A model generated the notes under the pieces. It was not told where the DNA came from and searched no databases. It saw nothing but the letters and a program-made list of their open reading frames with translations. This document shows positions 46,636-55,987 of a stretch of 64,000 nucleotides of DNA, one piece after another (the first letter of the stretch is position 1; each line of letters begins with the position of its first letter). This DNA comes from Uloborus plumipes. Lineage: Eukaryota > Arthropoda > Arachnida > Araneae > Uloboridae. Both the position numbers and the translations under genes were made by a program. The stretch is from contig JAXGGA010004756.1 of the NCBI GenBank assembly GCA_038373865.1, forward strand, positions 1-64,000. Direction: 5' to 3'.

Positions 46636-49272
46636 TATCCAAGAAATTATATTCCTCAAGGCCGGGTCAGATATTATCAAAGCCAGACCACATGATTTTT
46701 TTTTTTTTTTTTTGCTATTCGAGCTGTATCAAAGTTGGTTCCATCAACTTACTGAAACAACTGCTCCGAGCAAATGCAATACCGTTAACATGTATCCCTT
46801 TCTGCCACTTACCAAACAACAGTGCCCAGCACTATACCAAACATCCCATTAAGCTTACTCGCCGACAATGAAATCAATTCCAACCATCATCACCCCACCT
46901 GGACGGCCTAAATTATTCAGAGGCGACCATTAGCCGCAGTGAAGTGGCTATGAAATCACTCTGAGCGCGGATAAAGCCACATTACACACAGGTGCAGGCG
47001 GGACGGCTTCGATCGCCTGCAGGAACACGCCTACGAAATGGGTCGCAGACGAGCCGACCCACGAAAGCGGGGTCCTTGACAGATCGAACACAAACGCCAG
47101 CGGACACACGGAAAAGCACCGATGACATCATTGGAAAAAGTGACGTCTGACAGTTTTGAATGGCAGAATAATTATGACTACAAAATGGTTGATGGAAACG
47201 GATACATTGCCGCTTACGTAACGCGAAAGGGCGCCTGGAATTTAATTTTTTGGGAGGGAGTAAGCAGGAGGACACATTCCCCCCTAAACAGCAATGTCAA
47301 ATTCCCCAACGTAGTACAAAGATCGCCAAGAGCAAGAGTCCCCTTCTAAAAGAGAAAAATACTCTTGAAATAGCCCCCTTCCTCTCAAAAAATTTCCATG
47401 GCTCAATCTGTGCCACAACCCTCTCCCACTCGGTACCTGGCAACCTGTTGATTGTCCTGTATTTATCATGGGACCGTCTTGCCAGATTGTACAACGGGCC
47501 GCTTTGTTTTGTCATTAGGTATACAACAAATAAATAAAAAGCTTAAATCACATTTCCCCCGTCCAAAGACCCTTTCTCAATTCGGGTCCAATTGCTGTGG
47601 TACTCTTGACCTTAGACTTGACATTAGACAACACACTGTCTAAATGATTTAAGCCCTTGACTCCCCATGATCATGCCATGCTTCCTCCACCAACTCACAA
47701 GTTGGTGCAGGAACGCTCAATCTCAAAGTCAAAATGGTAATCATGCCCAAATTGTTAACCTACGTTCGTTAGAATTAAATCCACCGCACTAAATAAAACT
47801 TGCAGCCAATTACCAAAAAGTGGGGCGAAAACTTACTTTAGTCAATCGCTTATTTAAATAGCAGTAATAGTATTCCACGTTTCAACATTTCATGCTATAA
47901 CAGAAACTATCTCCAGCTCGTAGTGTATCGTAAAATTGGGGAAACTAACAATAGCCAAGCAGAAATTGTTTGTTCAGCTGGTGCTTTTACATGAATCATG
48001 CCGCTCGCTGCTTGTGTCTTCTAAATCTTTTATAAAAATGTTTATGAGTACAGTTTACTGTGCCAAATATTGTGAAATGTACCACACGTGCTGTGTTAGC
48101 AAGGCATGCCACTCTAGGTCAAGGTCAATTTTAAGACTTTGAGAAGGTTTTGGTTCATGCAAAAGCAATTCACTGTGGAAGTTTCAAATGTACTAAACTT
48201 TTAATTAATTTATCTTTTAGTAGAGTGCTGTTTGTATAGTGAAATAATGATCGCGATTCTTTCTTTATTGTTGGCACTTGGCAGTAATTGGTACGGAAAC
48301 ACGATTCAGTAATTGAGAACTGGGATGTGAATTCAATATTTAACAAATTCAAATACAGCCTGTAAACTATCAAGTGCTTAATTTCACACCGACTCATGAT
48401 AGGAAAATGAATGAGTATGCTTAATATTACAGGATGTTGAAGGGTAATAGATAGCTTGATATTTACCGAAAAAAAAAGGGGTTCTCAGTGCAGGTTTTTC
48501 CTCTTTGGGGAAAACAAAGGAAAGCAAAAAAAAAGGAAACAAACTAAGACTTAGGGAAATAACTTCAGGTAAAGTGATCTAGTAAGGCCAGGTAAAGTGA
48601 TCTAGTAAGGCGCGTAAAAAATAACTCGTTGCTCCTAGCTACTCGTTGACTTTCAAATGAATGGAATTCCTTGGATTCCGCGCAAAAGAAACTTTTGATC
48701 GTGTTTCTTCTGTTTTTCTTTTTTAGCAACTCATTCACTTCAAACCTGTTTATTTCGTTTTAGCTTCTTAACTTGAAGATACTTGAAAGTCTAGGAACCT
48801 AGAACGACCTGTTCCGCAACATTTTGAAAACGCGTTGTTTTAAAAATTCTGAAAAAGTTGGAAGAAAACATGAAAATTCTGAAAGTGTAATAACTATGCC
48901 TATATAAGTACCTGCTTATAAAAATGATTCATTCTCGTTCGACAAATGCTTGTTTTGTAAGTTTTATTTGTCTGAAAGAGCTTTTTGAAAAGGGTTTGCA
49001 TGACAAGGGCCTTTTCTTTTCTTGCCTCTATTTTAGACGAATAAGATTAGAATTTTGCTTTTGATTTCTTCTAGCATTACTACATTCAATATCATGTAAT
49101 GATCTCGAATTTTAAGGCAGACAACAATTCGGAAAACTTGCGTATGAGGGAGATAAAAGATGACCAATTGCTAAACAAAGTTTGCATCGAGAAAATATAG
49201 AGATACAGTTTATAAGATATCGGAGAGAGCAAAAGCTGAACAGTGGCGAAAAGGGCTTAAGCACTCCGGCTT
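46636..49272. other. Non-coding DNA with a GC-richer patch and a 24-bp duplication
   Basis: No gene is recognised. The part at 46970-47240 is enriched in G, C and CpG and has short frames on both strands, without motifs. A 22-24 bp tandem duplication, AGGTAAAGTGATCTAGTAAG at 48567 and 48590, is evident. A T run lies at 46688-46703. Confidence 0.45.
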
Positions 49273-49276
49273 TTAA

Positions 49277-49687
49277 CCCTTTAAGCGGTTTGCCCGTACG
49301 GTGTACGTGCTACCCGAAATTGGCCTCATCTGGTTTGCCCGTACGGCGTACGGGCATCGATATTTTCAGATTTCCTTTTCTGGTTTTCCCGAACTGTTCG
49401 GAAAATTGTAAACTTCAAAATTCACAGTAAGTGTGAGAGAAATTTTTGCATAATTTGTAAGCCATTCATTACTGCATGCAGAATGTACTTGAAAAAAGCA
49501 AATATTTCGGGATTTTGTGACCAAAATTGTAAAATAAAAAATATTGTAAAAGCATTGAAAACGAAAAAAAAAATTTAAAAATTCTTTATATTCTTGTTCT
49601 GTTAAGTATGGTACTTAACTGTATGCAATAAAAAATATATGCCTTTTTTGGAAGCATTTCTGGTAAAATAATTGACCGCTTAAAGGG
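49277..49687. mobile_element. piggyBac-like MITE between TTAA target sites
   Basis: A 411-bp element. The terminal inverted repeat CCCTTTAAGCGGT is perfect at both ends, directly flanked by TTAA (49273-49276 and 49688-49691). CCC-starting ends with a TTAA target are diagnostic of the piggyBac group. Near the left end two 19-bp near-palindromes, GCCCGTACGGTGTACGTGC (49292-49310) and GCCCGTACGGCGTACGGGC (49337-49355), repeat with a 45-bp period, with a looser third at 49384-49404. There is no transposase, and an 82-codon frame across the left end is fortuitous. Confidence 0.9.
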
Positions 49688-49691
49688 TTAA

Positions 49692-49963
49692 ATGAACTCT
49701 GTGCCCACATATTATTATGTATCTTCTTTTTTTTCTATACAGATGTGTATGTATGTTTTTCAAATGGAGGTAAGCAGAAAAACTCATTTGGCAGATATTC
49801 TACATTCGGGCATCAGAATTTAAAACTTTGTAGTTGAACAATATTATCGTAAACAAAACCACAGACGTACAGCATATACTATAGATTGAACTACGATTTT
49901 TTTGAGCTTGAACCACATTCATTAACTACTGGATTTTTCATAAGCAATTGAACCATAATATTA
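49692..49963. other. Non-coding spacer
   Basis: Lies between two MITEs. I see nothing in it. Confidence 0.35.
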
Positions 49964-50221
49964 CAATTGTAGGGCTTGGGAGATGAAGGGGTAAAGTGAC
50001 AAAACAGAAATTTGCGAGTAATTAAAGTTCAAAGTTTTATTGTTGCAATTTTTTTGTTTTCTGGTTTTGTTGTTAGTGTGCGTATGAAATTGGTCTAATG
50101 ACATGTACTTTTTGATGTACCAAGTTTTATTTGCGTACCTCTATCCATTACTTACCATTGTCCCGAGTGTTGATTTTTTAAAATGTAACAGAGCCCCTTC
50201 ATCTTCCAAGCCCTTCAATTA
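49964..50221. mobile_element. MITE, family 2 copy B (inverted relative to 6482-6722)
   Basis: The left end TTGTAGGGCTTGGGAGATGA and the right end read inward, TTGAAGGGCTTGGAAGATGA, both continue AGGGG. The interior runs in the opposite order to the copy at 6.5 kb: TTGTTGTTAGTGTGCGTATG, then AAATTGGTCTAATGACATG, then TTTGATGTACCAAG. The two ends agree better here, so this copy looks younger. Confidence 0.8.
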
Positions 50222-50296
50222 TAATTACAAGGTTGATCATCAACATGTTACAGGTAGAAACATCAAGTTTTCAAGGGCCTTATGAGTATGGGGTAA

Positions 50297-50332
50297 CCTA
50301 AGAGTATGGGGTCAACTCCCCATACTCTTAGG
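50297..50332. repeat. Perfect 15-bp stem hairpin
   Basis: CCTAAGAGTATGGGG and its exact complement enclose the 6-nt loop TCAACT. A partial upstream duplicate (GAGTATGGGGTAA at ~50284) suggests the hairpin arose by an inverted local duplication. It is not followed by a T run and no gene ends nearby, so I see no terminator role. Confidence 0.8.
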
Positions 50333-51059
50333 TTTTAACACTAACTCGTACTGCCAACTCTGATATGGTATTTCACGTTCTCCTGGCTGCATGACCCGGC
50401 GTTATACGGTCTACTTCTAAAATAAAAGTTGTGTCAAGGGAGGGATGTTCAACAACCAGCCTCAAATTAAGCGGGGGGGGGGGGGTGCACAATCTCACGC
50501 TACAGCGCAAATAAAAGCAATATCATAACTCAAAATTTAAACGTGCTTGGATTTTTTGAAATTCTAAAAAAAAATGATGTGAATTCCCGAGTATCTAAGG
50601 ATCGTCGTGCGAAATTTGACAATGATCTGTCGTGAACTGTGGATGTTCAAAAGAAACATGCACACCCTCCCACACGCATCCATGTTCCATGATAAGAACG
50701 TATAGATATTTTGACTCGTTCCCCCAAACCCAGGAAAATTAAGTCTGGTTGCCGTTCATTTCGAATTTTTCCGGGGGGCAAAGGATAAAAAAACTCAATG
50801 TAAATTAACTTTAAAAAAAACAGAAAAACTACGTCCACTCGCAAAAAATATGTTAATTTAATTTTGAAAATATTACTAATAATATTTTCAAAAGTCGCGG
50901 AAGAAGGTGGGTGATGGACTTCCCCAGACTAACCCACATGAGGGGTCTGGCGAGTGAAACATTACAGGTCAAATTGCAATTGCCTCCAGATTAAACCGCT
51001 AATCTATATAGTCCCGATTATTGCTTGTTGAACTCACTTAGTAGTTGTGAACAACTTAC
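50333..51059. other. Non-coding DNA; begins the putative intron of the minus-strand exon
   Basis: It holds a 13-base G run at 50473-50485. Its right edge (ACTTAC at 51054-51059, plus strand) is a GTAAGT splice-donor consensus on the minus strand, facing the CpG-rich island. Confidence 0.4.
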
Positions 51060-51400
51060 CACCAGCGAAATAAACGCATCGTGCCGACCCGATACGAAAA
51101 CCGAAACTTGCGAAGTAGCGAAGAGAGATGAACGGCGGGAAGCAAGCGCGCGGTTCTTTTCTGCAAAGCGAAAAGCGGGGCGGCGAAAGCGGGGATGGGG
51201 GAGGGCGACCGGCGCCCGATCGTCTGTCTGGAGATCCCGGTGAATCAGCTGTCGGTCGCCCTCTCGTCTGCGCTGTTTTTAGTTCGCCTGCACACACTCT
51301 TTCCCTGCTCTCGTCTGCCGTCTGGGAAGTCCGAATGAGCATTTCTCCCGCTCATCGACCGACACCGGGGAAAGTTCGGTGACCACCACATGCGTCGTCT
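51060..51400 (-). promoter_or_regulatory. CpG-rich island: candidate promoter and first exon (minus strand)
   Basis: By hand count 51061-51360 is about 59% G+C with about 35 CpG, above the number expected from its own composition, in a window that is otherwise strongly AT-rich. On the minus strand the island ends in CTGGTG followed directly by GTAAGT (51059 downward), a strong donor consensus at the compositional edge. A 102-codon minus-strand frame (51342-51034) runs through the island and past the donor. Its Pro/Arg/Ser-rich translation has no motif I recognise, so it could be 5' UTR. Plus-strand frames also cross the island. No TATA box or acceptor-linked second exon was found. Confidence 0.4.
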
Positions 51401-52989
51401 GGACAAAATATCTGCTGACGATTCGAATTCCACGTAATTAACAGATGATATGGGCCACGCATAGTTTAATTGGAATTTATCACAGAGACTTGAAATGGAT
51501 GAGATGCCCCTAAATGCTAGCAGATTCTCAGTTTCACGGATGCGTAGCAGGCAGATAATTTGCAGAAGAAGGATTGTATCATGAAAATATATTTTTCACT
51601 GGATTTCCCAAGCAAGTCATTTTGACTGCTTGTGCAATTTTGATAAAACATATGAATGTACCAGAAATGAGGGGGGGGGGCGAAACAACAATTATTACAT
51701 AAACACATTCATATTATTTTATAAAAGTCACGAAAATCAAAGAAATTGTGTCATGGTATATATATACATAATTTTTGAGCCCTTACTGAAATGAAAAATC
51801 ATTAAAAATTATTGATTGGGCAATCTAGTGTTAAATTTCGCATTTGCGAACATTGTCCACAAGAAAGCAACGAGCTAAATGATCTCTTCAGCGGGTGATA
51901 AAGAAAATCCCGCTAGTTTATTACTAATATTATTTTTTTCGATCGTCCCCAGCCAGAGCTCGTCTCACAAGTTTAGAAGGGAAGAACAGTATACGAGAGA
52001 GAGAGAGAGAGAGAAAATATTCATGTCATCGCAATTCCACCATTACGAAAGCAACAACACAACTTAAAACATTTTTGTTATTTTTTGTTATCATGGAATT
52101 CACGCCAAAATTAAGGATAGCACAAATAATATCGAATTACACAAGCGAAAAAAAAATTGGGTTTTATCGTACCAAATTGCAATTATGTGTTTTAAGTTTG
52201 ATTATTACATCCGCAACGTTAGAATTGCCCGAAGGCATAATAAAAGCTCATTTGAACATAAAAATAAATAAAGCATGACCAACTTAGTTAGGAATATAAA
52301 CAACAACAGTTTTGAAAAAACTTGTAGACACGTTTTTCAGGAAAACAAGGAACCTTTTCTTGATGAAAAAAAGGAGATCGTGACCGTAAAGACATCCAGA
52401 ACGTAAAGATAATGTCTTCTTTCGGACATCCATCAGTTCACTACTTTTTGAACTGAAAACATGCACCTTGTCAACCCGAAACACACGTACCTGCACTTTT
52501 TTTATTCTAACATATGCTTTTTTAATGTTATTATTTATTTTTTTTACCGTATTAAAAAAGATATGTTGTATTCTAAAACAGCATATTCGGAAAAAATGTA
52601 AAAATGTACACACATTTTATACGACACATTTTTAACTTTGTAAACACACAAATATGTCACGCGCAGCCTTTCAGGCACTGAAAGAGCAGAATTTATCTAT
52701 GACACAGTGGCTATAATGTAACACACGCCTGCTTCTACCTCTTCGAAGAAAGTTTTCCAAGGTCGTTCTTAATCCACACGCTGATGTGATTCACCACCCC
52801 TCCCCCTACGCATCAGAAGCCCTCATAGAATTTAAAGATATAGTCTGAGTTAATACGAGTACATCTCAGTTTATCAAGTGATCCAGAAATAGTCGATCAC
52901 GTGACAAATACCTTTCATGTTAGATCAATCGTCTGTAGCATAAACGATCTGAGGAGCAATAGTTACTTACTCGGTATTCAGACTTAAAA
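51401..52989. other. Non-coding DNA upstream of the CpG island
   Basis: No gene. It holds a 10-base G run at 51671-51680 and a GAGA microsatellite at 51997-52013. If the island is a minus-strand promoter, this would be its upstream side. I see no defined control motif. Confidence 0.4.
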
Positions 52990-53221
52990 TACCGTAAAGT
53001 CGGGTTACTTGGACCCTAGGGGGTTACTTGAGCCCATTACAGTAAAATGATAAAATCTAGGTTTGGTACTTATTAGTTGAAGACTTGCACGTAGTTCCTC
53101 GTTTCTCCTCTAGGTAGAAGCACTCTGCAGTCTCTAATGCTAGTACCAAACCCAGATTTTATCATTTTACTGTGGGCTCAAGTAACCTCCTTGTGGGTCC
53201 AAGTAACCCGACTTTACGGTA
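52990..53221. mobile_element. Palindromic MITE with TA ends
   Basis: A 232-bp element whose arms of about 80 bp are near-complementary. The left end TACCGTAAAGTCGGGTTACT and the right end read inward are identical for at least 26 bp, continuing TTGGACCC. Deeper landmarks are GGTTACTTGAGCCCA, CAGTAAAATGATAAAATCT and GGTTTGGTACT. TA is present at both ends, but superfamily assignment is not possible from the termini alone. Confidence 0.85.
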
Positions 53222-53229
53222 GTTTTAAT

Positions 53230-53936
53230 CAGGGCTGCGGAGTCGGAGTCGGAGTCGAAGAGTCGGAGTCGGACTGATTTTGGACCAAAGGAGTCGGAGT
53301 CGCTGAAAAACATGTCGACTCCGACCAGCTCCGATTTGGATGAAATTTTATGGAGGTGAAAACATGTCTTTGAAACTAACAGATACAAATTTTCAGCGTC
53401 CAATATCCAAATCCTTAGCATCTAGGATCATTAAAAAGTGCTTCAAATGGCGGGTCTTTGCAGCAAAAATGCAATGTGTTAAAATAAAGTCTGGCCATTT
53501 AACAAGAAAATGATTAGTTATGTACGGAGTCAAATGACAAGAGCGGCACTTGTCTTTTGCTCTGGAGAAAATGAACTTTTTGGGAGGTCGCAGTGACCTC
53601 CGAGAATTGAGGTGAATGTGGTGAAATTACCTGCGAGAATTCTTGAGAAAATTGAACTTTTTGAGAGGTCACAATGACCTCTCATGACCTTTGACTGGGA
53701 TACCCCAGCTTGCTATCTGCCCCCCTAAAGTGAGTCCTAGCTACGACCGTGAATAAAAATAAAACTTTTAAAAATGGACTTAATATTTCAACCTTTGTTT
53801 AGGGTTTTTCCCTCTTCATATTTGGGTAAAAAAAATAATAAAAAAAAAAGCAGGAGTCGGGAGTCGGAGTCGAAAGTTTTAAAATCCCGGAGTCGGAGTC
53901 GGAGTCGACCATTTTTCCTCCGACTCCGCAGCCCTG
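53230..53936. mobile_element. hAT-like MITE, GGAGTC-rich, perfect 8-bp target duplication
   Basis: A 707-bp element with perfect 19-bp terminal inverted repeats, CAGGGCTGCGGAGTCGGAG, flanked by GTTTTAAT on both sides (53222-53229 and 53937-53944). An exact 8-bp duplication plus CAGGG ends is characteristic of hAT elements. The subterminal regions consist of repeated GGAGTC hexamers. Inside, two blocks (GAGAAAATGAACTTTTTGGG with GTCGCAGTGACCTC, and GAGAAAATTGAACTTTTTGA with GTCACAATGACCTC) form a diverged duplication. Reading frames with Ser/Asp or Ser/Arg runs come from the hexamer and are not genes. Confidence 0.92.
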
Positions 53937-53944
53937 GTTTTAAT

Positions 53945-54053
53945 TACTATAAAATTGAAAGCCAGACGTTCTGCAATTTTTTTAGTTAATTAATCTATAA
54001 CTCACAATCACTCCTATTAAATAACATTTCAAAATTCGAACACTTATCGCTCA
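53945..54053. other. Spacer between hAT element and SINE
   Basis: Short AT-rich spacer without features. Confidence 0.3.
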
Positions 54054-54063
54054 CTTCGGTATT

Positions 54064-54338
54064 TGTTATTTTCTTGTGCCAGCTAGGTTGGCAATTTGGG
54101 GTGCGGTGCTTCACTTTTTCAACTGCACCGTAATTTGGTGTAAAGTCTGACTTCCATTGTACACGCATGCCATAGGAACCCGTTCACGGGGTAGGCGACC
54201 TTTCACAGCACAGCAACACATTCACACAAAGAAAGGACAAGAGAGCGAGAAAGTACACCAATGACCGAACCGGGATTCGAACCCAGTGCTCCTCCATCCC
54301 GGTCAGACTTCTCTGACCACTAGACGAGGTGGCCGGCG
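54064..54338 (-). mobile_element. tRNA-derived SINE with 10-bp target duplication
   Basis: A 275-bp element read on the minus strand from 54338. The head is tRNA-like (CACCTCGTCTAGTGGTCAG), with an A-box-like TAGTGGTCAGAG and a perfect B-box GGTTCGAATCC (plus coordinates 54273-54283). A tRNA-unrelated body and an A-rich end near 54064 follow. CTTCGGTATT flanks both ends (54054-54063 and 54339-54348), the mark of target-primed retroposition. It would need LINE machinery in trans. The head is tRNA-like, but the body and flanking duplication rule out a functional tRNA gene. Confidence 0.88.
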
Positions 54339-54348
54339 CTTCGGTATT

Positions 54349-55200
54349 AAAAAAGTAGAAATATTTTTAGTCACCAAAAGAATCTACACTGCGCCAGACA
54401 GGAAAACAACAAAATTATCGTCTTAATTCCAAAAATTTTACAGCCGTCGCTCAACTGAGTTTTTTTCCCTGAGTTATTTTATGAGGTACGTGGGAGCTTT
54501 TAAATCGCGCTATATAATTTCGAATATTAAATCCTAGTGCATATACGATAGCCGACCAGGAAACATACACCCGACGATCAACAACAGATCCAGAAAGAAA
54601 ATTTCCAACCCCACCGAGCCAGCACACATGACCTACTTCTTAAGCAATTTTGAAAGCGCCATCTTTTCTGCCATTAATAACCGCTAACAATTAAAACCCT
54701 TTCCCATTCTCCCATTGATAGTCGCTGAAAGTCTGCTGCCACGGCAAGAATAAATGGCGCCCCCTCCCCCACATAATCTCCTCAACCCCACCCATTAATC
54801 TCCATTACATAACGCTGTCTGGGCGCTTCCGACCAAACCAGGGCATTTCCTTTCGCCCATTATTGCTTCCATGGCTGAATAATGGAATTATTATACAGAA
54901 ATGAAGCTTAGGTTTCGTTTTTATGGCTCGCTTCTAAGGAGGCAATCGAATCGGGCTAGGTATGATTTATGCAAAAATTTTTGTCAATGAAGCCGAGTTT
55001 GCTTTCTTAACTGAAGTGCTTTGAAGAAAAGTAGTACACAATACAAAATATTCCATCAATCAACCAAAATCGTCTGCATTGAAGACCATACTTTGTCGTA
55101 TTGGACACAATTTATCAGTTTTTCTACGGCAAGTAAAGTAATATTGCTAAATTTCACTGTGTAATTCACCAATATAGCATTAACGACATTTAAGGAGAAA
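54349..55200. other. Non-coding DNA
   Basis: No gene or element. It is somewhat richer in C than its surroundings (54590-54860). A 60-codon minus-strand frame (55056-55238) runs into the Helitron array. Confidence 0.4.
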
Positions 55201-55585
55201 CTAGCTGCCAGGGCAGCTAGATTAGCTTCCTGCGGCATGCTGATGCATAACGTCCCCCCTCTCTAACTTTTACCTCATTCTGAAATTATATTATTTGATA
55301 TAATTTAATGTTCATTCGATTTCAAGACATACCACGCACGTGGCCCGGCGTTGCACGGGCACTTCGTGCCCTGAAAGTAGTGAGAAAAAAAATTTAAAGA
55401 AATTACTCCCCGCCAAGGCGGCTCGCTTACAGGCGCTTCACGCCTTTACTTTTTTCCTATATAAAAAAATCATTCGAATTATTGAGATGCTTCACGCCTT
55501 CAAGATGGTGAGGAAAGTTTCAGTAAGTTCAGGTCGCTCAAAGAAAAAAAGCAGACATAGATACTCAGTTTTTAATATAAGTAGA
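55201..55585 (-). mobile_element. Inner 385-bp Helitron within unit 1
   Basis: A second copy of the 5' terminus (TCTACTTATATTAAAAACTG, reading down from 55585) lies inside the unit and is preceded on the minus strand by A (GAGCCA|TC). So 55585 to 55201 is itself a complete short Helitron. The remaining ~424 bp of the unit (55586-56009) has its own 5' end but no 3' end. Equivalent internal starts occur in unit 2 (near 56390, with AAAACTG replaced by CAAAACTG) and unit 3 (near 57191). An 87-codon plus-strand frame across this part is not a gene. Confidence 0.75.
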
Positions 55586-55935
55586 TGGCTCTTCAACAAA
55601 TAAATGTTTCAAAATATTACCAGTAGCTAGCGATAAAAATTCTACGTAAGTGGTCCGCTTATGAGTTTCGTGTTTGATTTAGTTAAGCCTTCATTCAAAA
55701 TTCTCATTATCATTGTTATTATACTGTTTCATAGCAACGACGGTTTGCAAGAATGGATTTCATATTTAATCATTTATTAGGCTTAATCGCTTTAAACTTG
55801 ACTACTTATTAATTGATATCTTCGCTAATTAAAATCGTATAATTATATCAATTGAAACTAAAGAAGCTTGAAAAATTACCTATCTATCGGTACCTGGTTC
55901 GACTTTCAGTTCATTGGCGTTCAGGAGAAAGAAGC

Positions 55936-55987
55936 GTGACATAGAAAGATAGAAAGATAGTTAGAAAGAAAGATAGTTAGAAAGATA
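55936..55987. repeat. GATA/GAAA microsatellite in Helitron unit 1
   Basis: AGAAAGATAGAAAGATAGTT-type repeats follow the outer 5' end of the unit. Matching tracts of slightly different length are in unit 2 (~56746-56795) and unit 3 (~57541-57603), which accounts for part of the length differences. Confidence 0.85.

Noticed and set aside
50297..50332. Bacterial-type terminator
   Set aside because: There is no T run after the stem, no adjacent gene, and the genome is eukaryotic.
53167..53421. Ser/Asp-repeat protein on the minus strand, and a Ser/Arg frame at 53774-53989
   Set aside because: Both are translations of the GGAGTC hexamer repeats at the ends of the hAT element, with exact terminal repeats and target duplication.
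54273..54338. Functional tRNA gene
   Set aside because: The tRNA-like head is the 5' part of a SINE bounded by a 10-bp target duplication, and the acceptor stem does not close.
55340..55603. 87-codon frame, a candidate Helitron-borne gene
   Set aside because: It crosses the inner Helitron 5' end and is shortened or shifted in the other units (for example by poly-A length), so it is not conserved as coding.
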